Source of the DNA: a virus
DNA: 64,000 nucleotides
Direction: 5' to 3' (one strand)
Virus record (IMG/VR): IMGVR_UViG_3300033141_002573
Coordinates: 44,504 to 108,503 of that record
Part shown: positions 40,838-49,264 of the stretch, one piece after another
How positions within the stretch are numbered: the stretch's first letter is position 1
Layout of the letters: each line of letters starts with the position of its first letter
Notes under the pieces: generated by a model
The model's input: the letters and a program-made list of their open reading frames with translations, nothing else
Database searches by the model: none
Told to the model about the DNA's origin: nothing
Program-made: the position numbers and the translations under genes

Positions 40838-41591
40838 TGGGAAATGCGCCAGCGTCGTACGTTATGGCAGCGAGGTCGCGATCCAGATTCGGGCCAGTAA
40901 AGAAACCAGGGCTGGTATCTTACAAGGCAAGGAGGTGGTACTGTACCCGGCCCACGAGGACCCTGTAACAGAGTACCTACGGGAGTTGCGGGAGGAGTTG
41001 GAAGCCTGCGGGAAACTTGGTACACACAAAGCCTTCGACTGCGAAACGCACATCCGCACGGACGACGACGGATGGACGGTTTACGGACTCACTGAATTGG
41101 CACCAGGCCCCGACCCCCTTGCCGCCGCCCGCGCTCTCCGCGCCAAGTTGGAGCCGGAGCAGAAGAAGCCCGTGGCGGAGGTGGGCGCTGTTGAGAGGAG
41201 GGTGGCAATGAACGAAAAACTAAGCCATGAACTGGCGACGGAGGCCGAGTTTATCCGCAACGGGGGCGAGGCACCTACTGCGGGGCAGGTTGAGACCTGG
41301 GCGGCGAGGGCGGAAGTATTGGAGGCGGCTTTAGCCGACGCTTCTGCCGTAAGGGACAGAGTCCGAGAGCAAGTCCGCCAAGCCCGCGAGAGCGTTGCTC
41401 TATTGGAGGATTACGTTGAGAAATGCGAGCGACTTGCACAGAAACAGGAGGCAGAGGGTTGGCCTCAGTACGCTATAGACCTGCGGGACACAAAGGCAAA
41501 GTACGAAGTCCGGCTAGAGCAAGCCCAAAGGGAAGTTGCGAGGCTGTGTAAGCTTCTCGGAGAAGAGGGTGGCAATGATGGTGAACCTTGA
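40827..41591 (+). CDS. Coiled-coil accessory protein
   Basis: A 254-residue protein if started at TTG 40827 (AAAGGA about 10 bases upstream; GTG 40818 is possible). Residues 1-120 are alpha/beta; from about 128 on it is one long coiled coil (AARAEVLEAALADASAVRD...). An internal ATG at 41208 has a perfect SD (GAGGAGG, 6 bases), so the coiled-coil half may also be made alone. Function unknown. Confidence 0.65.
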   Translation: MRIDGKCASVVRYGSEVAIQIRASKETRAGILQGKEVVLYPAHEDPVTEYLRELREELEACGKLGTHKAFDCETHIRTDDDGWTVYGLTELAPGPDPLAAARALRAKLEPEQKKPVAEVGAVERRVAMNEKLSHELATEAEFIRNGGEAPTAGQVETWAARAEVLEAALADASAVRDRVREQVRQARESVALLEDYVEKCERLAQKQEAEGWPQYAIDLRDTKAKYEVRLEQAQREVARLCKLLGEEGGNDGEP

Positions 41592-41647
41592 GTGTCGCGA
41601 ATCAGGCCGTGCCCCGTGCAAAAGCATGGTAAGAGAGGTGTCGTAGA

Positions 41648-41848
41648 ATGATTGGTACTATTGCTAGTAAGAAGGTGGCCCAAGGCCTCAGAGTTTCATA
41701 CATTTCGGTGGCTACTCAACCAGACCCACCACCGGACCGTTACTACCTTACAGTCCGAGTAGAACCGTCCACCTGGAAGCGTTTTGATAAAGGCGACACC
41801 GTGGAACTTGTTCTGGTGGAGAAAAATGAGAACGGGGCCGATAACTAA
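41648..41848 (+). CDS. Small accessory protein
   Basis: A 66-residue beta-rich protein, ATG 41648 behind AGAGAGGTGTCG. A hairpin (41831-41862) spans its last codons and stop. Not recognised. Confidence 0.65.
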   Translation: MIGTIASKKVAQGLRVSYISVATQPDPPPDRYYLTVRVEPSTWKRFDKGDTVELVLVEKNENGADN

Positions 41849-41862
41849 GGCACGTCCCCGTT
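41831..41862 (+). terminator. Possible weak terminator
   Basis: AACGGGG and CCCCGTT form a 7-bp stem over an 18-base loop, followed by TT and then a second hairpin TACGGA-CCA-TCCGTA with AAAA. A weak candidate. Confidence 0.35.
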
Positions 41863-41932
41863 TTACGGACCATCCGTACAAAACTGAAAGGAAAATGTAC
41901 ATAACTCGGATGTAGAAAAGGAGAAATAACAA

Positions 41933-42307
41933 ATGGGAATGGAACCCATGGAACGGCTCAGCAGGGAAAGTGAACGAAGATTTTCCCAAGCTTTACAAAT
42001 ACTAAACGCAACCGTCCGCTCGGTGGACGACACACCACGTGCATACGTGGCCCTCGCTAAGGCCAAACTATGCGATGCTGCCATTGCTGGTATGAACCTT
42101 GACACAATCCAAAAGGCCATAGAGAAAAGACTCATCAAGCAAATTAGAGAATGGAATACCGCACAGTCCAAACGCCCTGCAATAAGAAATCGCCACCATC
42201 CCAATCCAACGGGACACCACGGCTACTACTCGGAGGATGAAGCCCTAAGGGCAATACAGCACGAAAGGAGAATAATAGGTATCCTGTCGAAACCCACAAA
42301 GAGTTAA
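41933..42307 (+). CDS. Basic helical accessory protein
   Basis: A 124-residue basic protein, ATG 41933 behind AAAAGGAG. Helical, with a His/Asn/Pro-rich segment (RNRHHPNPTGHHGYY). Not recognised. Confidence 0.7.
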   Translation: MGMEPMERLSRESERRFSQALQILNATVRSVDDTPRAYVALAKAKLCDAAIAGMNLDTIQKAIEKRLIKQIREWNTAQSKRPAIRNRHHPNPTGHHGYYSEDEALRAIQHERRIIGILSKPTKS

Positions 42308-42347
42308 CGCCCGTTACTGCTTGACTTAGAGAATCAGAGGTGATATT

Positions 42348-42731
42348 GTGGACGCAGCAACGTACCTGATGTTAACAGTCCATGGGGTGCTAACCAGCGA
42401 GGAGGCCGTCCAGCAGTTCGTAAACGCCCAAGGCGACCCGGTGCTCTGGCTCTCCAACCCAACGTTTGATCTCCTCCCATCTATCATGGAGGATCTGGGA
42501 ATGGGGCCAGGAATAGACCAGGCGGAACTCCAAACTGAACTGGAGGGCATCATCATGACTGCAATGGAAATAGCAGCGGGGATGTGGCCGAATGTCCAGA
42601 AGCAAACACCAAAAACATGTCCCCTCTGCGGGGGGGAGGGGACAGTTTCCCCCGTGTTCAACTACGAAAATCTCTCTTACTCTCTTGAGTGTGTAAAATG
42701 TGGAGCTCGAATCGCAGAGGAGGTGGAATAG
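42348..42731 (+). CDS. Accessory protein with C-terminal zinc ribbon
   Basis: A 127-residue protein starting at GTG 42348 behind AGAGGTGA. The C terminus has CPLCGGEG and CVKCG about 27 residues apart, a typical zinc ribbon. N-terminal helical region acidic. Unknown role. Confidence 0.7.
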   Translation: MDAATYLMLTVHGVLTSEEAVQQFVNAQGDPVLWLSNPTFDLLPSIMEDLGMGPGIDQAELQTELEGIIMTAMEIAAGMWPNVQKQTPKTCPLCGGEGTVSPVFNYENLSYSLECVKCGARIAEEVE

Positions 42732-42862
42732 TGATCATCTGCATCGCAGCGGGGATAGTCATCGTACTCTTGGTAGTGGCTGCCACGCTGTCCACTAAGG
42801 ACATCAACAAGACCATAGAGCGTGCGGCCATTGCCAGTATCTTCTTCATCGACGAAGGTTGA
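42731..42862 (+). CDS. Very small membrane protein
   Basis: A 43-residue protein starting at GTG 42731 behind GAGGAGG. One N-terminal membrane helix (MIICIAAGIVIVLLVVAA) and an amphipathic tail. Sits between the zinc-ribbon protein and the ComM-like ATPase. Confidence 0.65.
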   Translation: MIICIAAGIVIVLLVVAATLSTKDINKTIERAAIASIFFIDEG

Positions 42863-42867
42863 TGCCA

Positions 42868-44388
42868 ATGAACCCGATAGAAACAACCGTAATCCAAACA
42901 CGAGGAGGACAGGCAGACATACGAAAGTTTGTACTGGACTGGTTCACTAGTGCAAACATGCACTTTGAAATAGCAGGTGTCAGGACCTCTGATGTAAATG
43001 CAACGGTTGCCAGAATAGATAGCCCGCTTGGCTCATGGGGTGATAACCCACTCGCAAGCATAAACGCCGTGGGCTATTTCAGCCCGTCGGAGGATGCACG
43101 TCTTACTCCAACAGCAGACCTTGGGATAATGGCAGCCCTGCTCATAACAGGGTGCGAGTACCCCGATGGCTGGGACAACCTCGCCTTCTGCGGGGAAATA
43201 GGCCCTGGCGGAGAAGTGCTCCCGGTCAACGCTGCGTTCGCCGTTGGAGCAGCAGCCGCCCAAGCAGACCTAACGCTCGTCTGCCCCGGTGAATCTGCAC
43301 CTTACGCTGCGTACGCCGGGGCACGCACCATAGCAGTTGACAACCAGTATGAGCTTATGGCAGTGCTTATGGGGACACACAGGGAACTAACTCCGCCTGC
43401 GGACAACATAGAAACAGCCCCAGGCGTGGGCATTGACATGACTCATGTAAAAGGCCAACCCATGGCGCGTCGCGCCGTAGAGTTGGCAGTAGCCGGAGGG
43501 CACAACATGCTCATGGTTGGCCCACCTGGTGAGGGGAAATCACTCATCGCCAAGTGTATCCCAACCATCGCACCTCCACTTACCGAGACGGAACGCATAG
43601 AGTCCACAATAATCCATCAGGCACATGGAGATATTCTACCTGGTCAGATAATAGAACAGATGCCACTACGCTCTGTGGATCCTACGGTCACAAAACCCGC
43701 ACTCATTGGTGGAGGGCATGAGACCCCTTATCCTGGTGAGGTGTCTCTGGCGCACAATGGGGTTCTGTATACAGACGAGATACTCCAGTTCACACGGAGT
43801 GTCCTCGACGCCCTTAGAACTCCGCTTCAAGACAAGAAGGTTTCTATCAGCCGTGTCGGATGGAAAATAGAATGGCCTGCAAACTTCATGCTCGTAGCAG
43901 CAGCAAACCCGTGTCCATGCGGTTACTGGGGCCACCCACATATTCAATGTACCTGCTCCCCCGTCGCCAGGCGTAACTACATCGCCAAACTAACTGGTCC
44001 GGTCATGGACCGCATAGACATAAAGGTCAACGTCGCTCCACTCGGAGATAAGAAGTTTGACAACACACCATCGGAATCCTCAGATGCCGTTAGGGAACGT
44101 GTCATCGAGGCAAGGGCCATGCAAGAGCGACGCTATAACGGAACAGACATCAAGCACAATGCAGACCTCGGCCCTGGGACAATGCACTTCGTTCAGCTAA
44201 CAGAGGATGCCGAAGACAAACTGCGAGAAATAGCAAACACCAGGTATCTCTCAACGCGCATGACAGACAAGTTGGCTGTAGTGGCACGAACCATTGCTGA
44301 TGTAGCACACAGGAAACATACCCATAAACAGCACGTGATGGAGGCGGCACAGTACCTGGACATAAAACTTCCAACAAACAAAGAATAA
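42868..44388 (+). CDS. ComM/YifB-family AAA+ ATPase (Mg-chelatase-like)
   Basis: A 506-residue protein. The N-terminal part (about 25-165) resembles the Lon-like S16 domain of ComM, with GWGD and LTPTADLGIMAALLITG, then FCGEIGPGGEVLPV. The AAA+ core has Walker A GPPGEGKS (about 216), Walker B VLYTDEI (about 298), and the ComM hallmark NPCPCGYWGH with more Cys, then GPVMDRIDI. A C-terminal helical domain (YLSTRMTDKLAVVARTIADV) matches the ComM lid. Known biology: bacterial ComM is a hexameric branch-migration helicase used in natural transformation. A phage copy next to a recombinase suggests a role in recombination or replication. ATG 42868 has AAGG 9 bases upstream. Confidence 0.88.
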   Translation: MNPIETTVIQTRGGQADIRKFVLDWFTSANMHFEIAGVRTSDVNATVARIDSPLGSWGDNPLASINAVGYFSPSEDARLTPTADLGIMAALLITGCEYPDGWDNLAFCGEIGPGGEVLPVNAAFAVGAAAAQADLTLVCPGESAPYAAYAGARTIAVDNQYELMAVLMGTHRELTPPADNIETAPGVGIDMTHVKGQPMARRAVELAVAGGHNMLMVGPPGEGKSLIAKCIPTIAPPLTETERIESTIIHQAHGDILPGQIIEQMPLRSVDPTVTKPALIGGGHETPYPGEVSLAHNGVLYTDEILQFTRSVLDALRTPLQDKKVSISRVGWKIEWPANFMLVAAANPCPCGYWGHPHIQCTCSPVARRNYIAKLTGPVMDRIDIKVNVAPLGDKKFDNTPSESSDAVRERVIEARAMQERRYNGTDIKHNADLGPGTMHFVQLTEDAEDKLREIANTRYLSTRMTDKLAVVARTIADVAHRKHTHKQHVMEAAQYLDIKLPTNKE

Positions 44389-44411
44389 TATTACAAAGGG
44401 GTGACAAAACT

Positions 44412-45245
44412 ATGGATTTGCTCAACGCATTCGTTATATCCGCAAAGGGAAGAGGCTTATCTGAGACAACTGTAGAGCTTTACTCTACAGTTGTTCAACA
44501 GATGACAGAGGTAGTGGGGAGTCTTCCTCCATCTCTTGAGGATATTGAGAGGTACATATCCGAGCAAATGAAGGTCAACAGCCCCACAACGGTCAACACA
44601 AAACTCCAAGTGGTAAAGTCCTTCTGTGGGTGGGCTAAGCGTGCGGGCATAACAGAGTGTGCAGACCCTGCCGATTTACCAACCGTGATACATGGTAGCC
44701 CGAAGCCCAAGATAGTACCGTCATCCGAAGAAATCGCAATTCTCGAAAGCCACCTCAGACCGAAACACAAGGCCAGCCTTCGCCTGATGTCCGACGCAGG
44801 ACTCCGTGTTGGTGAGGTTGTCGGACTCCACCCTCACAACGTACACATCGAGTCGCGAGTGATCATGGTGAAAGGGAAGGGAAAGAAAGAACGGGTGGCA
44901 CCTATCACAACAGACGAACTGATAGATGCCATTGAACCGTTTGTCAAGGAGAACAATGAGTGGCTGATACCGGGAAGGGGAGGCCAACAAATGACAGTAG
45001 GTGCAATCCAGAAGGCAATAACGAGGGCCTGCACGCGGGCTGGGATCAGACACCTAACCCCTCACTCGTTCAGGCACGCATTCGCTGCGCGTGCCGTAGA
45101 AACAGGAGTACACACCAAGGCCGTTCAGGAAGCATTGGGACACAGTAGTCTTTCAACCACAGAGGTGTATCTCTCATCACTCGAAAGACCGAGCAGAATT
45201 GCCAATGCCTTCCGATCATTCCACCGAGACGAAAAAGGGGGTTAG
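44412..45245 (+). CDS. Tyrosine recombinase / integrase (XerC/D-like)
   Basis: A 277-residue protein with an N-terminal SAM-like core-binding domain (about 1-85) and a catalytic domain with R132 (AGLRVGE), K near 155 (KGKGKKER), H218-x-x-R221 (HSFRHAF), H244 (GHSS) and nucleophile Y253 (EVYLS). All the usual catalytic residues are present. It could integrate the phage or resolve multimers. A perfect 12-bp inverted repeat lies inside its 5' coding region. No tRNA or obvious attachment core was seen in the 156 bp downstream. Confidence 0.9.
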   Translation: MDLLNAFVISAKGRGLSETTVELYSTVVQQMTEVVGSLPPSLEDIERYISEQMKVNSPTTVNTKLQVVKSFCGWAKRAGITECADPADLPTVIHGSPKPKIVPSSEEIAILESHLRPKHKASLRLMSDAGLRVGEVVGLHPHNVHIESRVIMVKGKGKKERVAPITTDELIDAIEPFVKENNEWLIPGRGGQQMTVGAIQKAITRACTRAGIRHLTPHSFRHAFAARAVETGVHTKAVQEALGHSSLSTTEVYLSSLERPSRIANAFRSFHRDEKGG

Positions 45246-45401
45246 ACAGCCAAAGGAAATAGGCCAGGGCGTCCAATTTTCCTACCGTCCTGCGATTTCT
45301 TGGGACCCCCATAGGGTTCAGCCCACAAAAATAATCCCCGTCGCTGTATGGGCTTCTATTTCGCCCGGCGTGAACTTTCTGTGAACACTGGAGGACACGA
45401 G

Positions 45402-45869
45402 ATGAAAAAGCAACCGCGTCCCGATTGGGAGGTAGTAGGCACACACAAATCGGGTGCGCTTCTCGTAACGAGAATAGGGGGAAACAAATCCCCCCACAAG
45501 TGTTGCCCGTCATGCGTCACGGAATATGGACTTCGTGGTCCACTCCATGGGTGGCTCGTTGAGGGGGATAGGTGCCTGTGGTGCCCAGACTGTGGACGAA
45601 CATTCCCCGTAGTCCATAGCCCCGGTGAAGATGGGGTTGAACTGGTAGCCCACCCCCATGGAAAGTGGCACGTTATCGAACGCAACGACGGAAGATTCAT
45701 AGTATCCCACTGCGGGAAGTATATCCGCCGCGACAATGCTCGTACCAAGCCGTGGGGGGAAGTAGAGACACAGGACATCTGTGCCAAATGCGCCGGGCAT
45801 ATCACCAAGAAGTACGGCCAGAGGTCCGCATCCAAACGAGAAAGCGAGGCCAGGGATGGAAATGGGTAA
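45402..45869 (+). CDS. Zinc-binding accessory protein
   Basis: A 155-residue protein, ATG 45402 behind GGAGGA. Two likely zinc sites: CCPSC with CLWCPDC (about 34-63), and H-C with CAKCAGH near the C terminus. Overlaps the helicase gene by 8 bases, so it may work with it. Not recognised. Confidence 0.7.
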   Translation: MKKQPRPDWEVVGTHKSGALLVTRIGGNKSPHKCCPSCVTEYGLRGPLHGWLVEGDRCLWCPDCGRTFPVVHSPGEDGVELVAHPHGKWHVIERNDGRFIVSHCGKYIRRDNARTKPWGEVETQDICAKCAGHITKKYGQRSASKRESEARDGNG

Positions 45870-47307
45870 TGCCGTTCGTATCGTGGCGGACGGCCCAACT
45901 GCACGTGTGGTGGGCAAACTGCCCCGCGACATCGCACACGACCTCTACATGTCAATGAGCTTCGAGCACGCACGGGCAATATGGCATCCAAGCACTCTGA
46001 AACCATGGGATGACGGAAGGATAGGTGTGTTCAAGGAGAAATCAGGAAGATTCCCTACAGGCTGCATACCTCGTGTAAGTCATTATCTCACCCATTTCGG
46101 GATACCATACACGGTGGATAGGCGTCTGCCACCGAAAACAGCCGACATCAAGTTCACAGGAAAACTTCGCAAGTATCAAACACAGATGCTTATGGCAGCC
46201 CTAACCCACCCATACGGTATCCTAAAGGCTGTTCCCCGAAGTGGGAAGACGGTCGTAGCTGCCGCATGTATCGCGGCACGCGGCGTCGTGCCCGCAATGT
46301 TTATGGTCAACTCAATTGACCTGTGCCACCAAGCAGTTAGCGAACTGAAAAAGTGGCTCGACTGTCCAGTAGGACTTATAGGTGACGGGATATATGAACC
46401 TGAGGATGTCACGGTTGTCAGTATTCAGTCGGCGTTCGGGTCGCTGGTAAAGACAGGAAAAGCTAAGCCGGTGAAGTGGCGCGACCCTCAACTACGAAAG
46501 GAAAAACCGCTACCTCGGCACAGAGATGCTGTTGACCTGATACAGCGCACAAGACTCAGAGTGCTGGATGAGGTTCATCACTCCCGCTCCCCTTCGCATC
46601 AAGCTACCCTGAAGGCCATGGAGTCCTGCTGCTACAGCATCGGCCTATCCGCAACACCTTGGAGCGAGGAAAATGATGGTATCCTGATAGAGGCGGCGGC
46701 AGGCCCAGTGGTGTACACGACAACGTACTCCGACATGATAGCGGAGGGATGGCTTGTCGAACCGATAATCGAAATGGTTGACATCCCCCCCAAGAAGTAC
46801 GCCGCAAGAGAAACATGGGCACATATCTACTCGGACTACATCGTCAACGGAGATTTCAGGAACCAGCAGATAGTGGACTTCTCCCACCGAATGATGGATG
46901 AGGACCACACAACGCTGATATTCGTCAGCAAGATAAACCATGGCATAGCCCTCGCAGATGCGATAGACGGGGCAGTATGGGTACACGGAAAGGTCTCAGG
47001 CACAGAGCGCCACAGAATATGGGAGAAGTTCAGAGAGAAAGAGATAAAGGTTGTCGTATCCACCGTTGGAAAGGAAGGACTCGACATCCCAACACTAGAC
47101 GCGGTAGTAATGGCATGTGGAGGAAGAAGTGCCATTGCAGCACTCCAAGCCATGCCGAGGGTCCTGACCTGTGCCCCAGGAAAGGACCACGCACACGTTC
47201 TCGACTTCTATGACAATGCCAAGTACCTACGAGAGCACAGCGAGCGACGACTTTCCTTGTATAGAACAGAACCGATGTTCAAGATAAAGTTCAAGGAGAG
47301 GGTATGA
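45862..47307 (+). CDS. Superfamily 2 DNA helicase
   Basis: A 481-residue helicase: motif Ia region after Walker A PRSGKTVVA (about 129), motif II DEVH (LRVLDEVHHS, about 238), motif III GLSATPW, a helicase C domain with TLIFVSKINHG and VVVSTVGKEGLDIPTLD, and motif VI-like QAMPRVL. Layout of T4 UvsW/phage-type helicases, used in replication restart and recombination. Start ATG 45862 (or 45856). Located next to recombinase and ComM-like genes. Confidence 0.88.
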   Translation: MGNAVRIVADGPTARVVGKLPRDIAHDLYMSMSFEHARAIWHPSTLKPWDDGRIGVFKEKSGRFPTGCIPRVSHYLTHFGIPYTVDRRLPPKTADIKFTGKLRKYQTQMLMAALTHPYGILKAVPRSGKTVVAAACIAARGVVPAMFMVNSIDLCHQAVSELKKWLDCPVGLIGDGIYEPEDVTVVSIQSAFGSLVKTGKAKPVKWRDPQLRKEKPLPRHRDAVDLIQRTRLRVLDEVHHSRSPSHQATLKAMESCCYSIGLSATPWSEENDGILIEAAAGPVVYTTTYSDMIAEGWLVEPIIEMVDIPPKKYAARETWAHIYSDYIVNGDFRNQQIVDFSHRMMDEDHTTLIFVSKINHGIALADAIDGAVWVHGKVSGTERHRIWEKFREKEIKVVVSTVGKEGLDIPTLDAVVMACGGRSAIAALQAMPRVLTCAPGKDHAHVLDFYDNAKYLREHSERRLSLYRTEPMFKIKFKERV

Positions 47308-47739
47308 TTGTTGGCGGAACCACTAAAAGGTGCTACCCCCATGTGGACACCAAAGAAACTAAGCAGGTTGTTCGACCAACTCTACCAGGAAAGCTACGGC
47401 ACACTACGAACAACGAAACGGACAAAACGAGAATGGCAACTGCGATATGTTGGCATAAACAATCTCCTGAAATCGTTGGGAGAACCCGAAGACGTAGCGG
47501 TGTTGTTCAAGTGGTGGTTTGCCATCCACAGGAAAAACACAGAGATACAAGTAAACCAGCCAAGCGGACTGTTTCCGTTCTTACCAGCGTTCAGGACATG
47601 GTTGAAGACAAACAGGTCGATGATAGACAGAATGGGTGCCGATAGGGTCATAAACATTCTCAGAGACGCAACGGAACTGGACAGTCAAACGACCAATGAA
47701 ACAACCAACTCTCTCTCAAAGCCGTTGTCAGAGAAATAG
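47308..47739 (+). CDS. Small basic protein downstream of helicase
   Basis: A 143-residue basic protein starting at TTG 47308 behind AAGGAGAGGG; ATG 47341 is a possible later start. Helical with KRTKREWQLRYVGINNLL. It directly precedes the repeat region proposed as origin, so a replication accessory role is possible. Not recognised. Confidence 0.65.
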   Translation: MLAEPLKGATPMWTPKKLSRLFDQLYQESYGTLRTTKRTKREWQLRYVGINNLLKSLGEPEDVAVLFKWWFAIHRKNTEIQVNQPSGLFPFLPAFRTWLKTNRSMIDRMGADRVINILRDATELDSQTTNETTNSLSKPLSEK

Positions 47740-47758
47740 AAATCAGACGTTCTCTCCT

Positions 47759-48179
47759 GAGGTAGCGGCGAAGCCGCTGCCTCGCGAAGCCTCGCAGAGG
47801 CTTCGCCAGTACGACTACTGTAGTATGTCTATTTGTTGTCTTATTTCTTACAGAACTTTGAACTCCTGTCGTTAAGGCCTTCGGCCTTAACAGTAAGGCC
47901 TTTAACTGCTTTAAGACATAAGGCCTATGGTGTTAAGCTGATCGACGGAGTCGCCCTTTAAGCCCTTTGCTTATTGTCCCTTGGGCGGGTTAAGCCCATT
48001 GGACCTGGGACCCTTCGACCCTTGGGCGGGTTAAGCCCTCCGCCTAGTAGTCACAGGGCAAAGGGCTTAAAGGGGGTAGGGTCCAATGGGCGGTAGGGCG
48101 AAGGGCTTAAAGGGGGTAGGGCCTAATGCGCCCTTTAAGCCCTTAAGCCCCTTAAGCCGAACGCGCGCGTGCGCGCGCG
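47759..48179. repeat. Palindrome-rich non-coding region
   Basis: No gene. Hairpins at 47759-47783 (11 bp, one GT pair), 47784-47806 (10 bp perfect) and 47871-47891 (9 bp). A 17-bp inverted repeat pairs 47954-47970 with 48058-48074. A 12-bp one pairs 47994-48005 with 48080-48091, in pseudoknot order. Direct repeats: a 20-mer at 47978 and 48019, and a 21-mer at 48061 and 48101. It ends in alternating CGCGCGCGTGCGCGCGCG (48162-48179), which could form Z-DNA. Confidence 0.85.
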
Positions 48180-48489
48180 ATCCTTAATATATAGTGGGTC
48201 TTAAATCAGTGTGTTATATCATTGAACATTCTGTTACAACGCAACCTACAAACATGACATAACATTATGGGTGTGGGTTGTGTGTAGGCCAACCTACCCA
48301 GGTGTCTAAGTTTACCTGGGAAAAGTTAGACAGGTAGGTAGGTTAACCTGGGTCCGTGTCTAAGTTTACCTGGGAAAAGTTAGACAGGTAGGTAGGTTAA
48401 CCTGGGTCCGTGTCTGGAAAAGTTAGACAGGTAGGTAGGTTAACCTGGGTCCGTGTCTAAGTTTACCCGCCAAAACCTAGACAGGCGGG
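48180..48489. other. Candidate replication origin: AT-rich segment plus iterons
   Basis: An AT-rich stretch (about 48180-48280, including TTAATATATAG) precedes four directly repeated units: 48302-48355 and 48356-48409 (54 bp, identical), 48410-48452 (11 bases missing) and 48453-48489 (diverged). Each full unit holds GTCTAA and TTAGAC as an inverted pair plus GGTAGGTAGGTTAACC. This matches the iteron-plus-unwinding-element plan of origins. No gene lies here. Confidence 0.6.
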
Positions 48490-48512
48490 ATAATAGCAAA
48501 GGAGGTAGTGCT

Positions 48513-49193
48513 GTGAAGAAGAGTGAGATAGTAGCAAACGTGGAGGCTGCATTGGCTGGTTTGGGGGTAGAGGATTCGGCAAATCTGGCGAAGTTGCTGG
48601 TCCGTAACCGTATCTGTGCATGTGACTGTGATTCCTGTCGTAAGGAACGTGCATCGTTTACGTTGACTGCGGATGCAAGAGAGGTGGTGAAATCATGGAG
48701 GGACCACAACTCAGGCAAGACGGTTGTTCTCGAAGTGGATGGTGCTTGGGTTTGGGTAGACAATGTTTCCGTGCGCCAGGACAGCACTAAAGGAATGGCG
48801 TCTGTTCTCATTGACTACTCGTTTGCCATATCGAGTAGGGGTCTAGGTGTATTCGGAGAGAACTCGCTGAAACTTTCGTATAATGGGGCTTGGCTTTCGG
48901 GTGCCTACCCTCATCAGGAGCGACAGGTAGCTGTTGTGGATCCTAATGACGTTCGTGAATTGCCGGACCAGGTGTTGGTGCTTTGTCCGTTGTGTGGTCG
49001 CATAGGGTCATCGTGGGAGAAGACAGAAGATGGGAACTTCAAGCCTCACTGTATTCTTCGGATAGACGGAGAAGAGATGACAATATGCAACTCGTGTCGT
49101 GGTGAGTTCAAGCCCGGTGATGCTGTGCTCCTACCGGCACCGTCGTCTATCTCCGCAGGTAGTGATCCGTGGGTTGCAAATGGGGGCGAATAA
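48513..49193 (+). CDS. Zinc-ribbon protein next to the iterons
   Basis: A 226-residue protein starting at GTG 48513 behind AAAGGAGG. N-terminal Cys cluster (CACDCDSC) and a C-terminal zinc ribbon (CPLCGRIG...CNSCRGE). An in-frame start at 48453 would translate iteron sequence and is rejected. First gene after the candidate origin, so an iteron-binding role should be considered, without sequence proof. Confidence 0.7.
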   Translation: MKKSEIVANVEAALAGLGVEDSANLAKLLVRNRICACDCDSCRKERASFTLTADAREVVKSWRDHNSGKTVVLEVDGAWVWVDNVSVRQDSTKGMASVLIDYSFAISSRGLGVFGENSLKLSYNGAWLSGAYPHQERQVAVVDPNDVRELPDQVLVLCPLCGRIGSSWEKTEDGNFKPHCILRIDGEEMTICNSCRGEFKPGDAVLLPAPSSISAGSDPWVANGGE

Positions 49194-49264
49194 TGCTCCA
49201 TAGGCTTGACAGGATTTGCGATATGAGTTAAACTTGCAGGCCGGTAGAGGTACGGGCTGCGAGA

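Noticed and set aside
42321-42349. TTGACT, 17 bases, TATTGT as a promoter
   Set aside because: The -10 overlaps the GTG start of the 42348 gene, so transcription would begin inside the gene; more likely chance or an SD context.
48302-48489. CRISPR-like array
   Set aside because: The 54-bp units are contiguous with no unique spacers, and no cas genes are present; iterons fit better.
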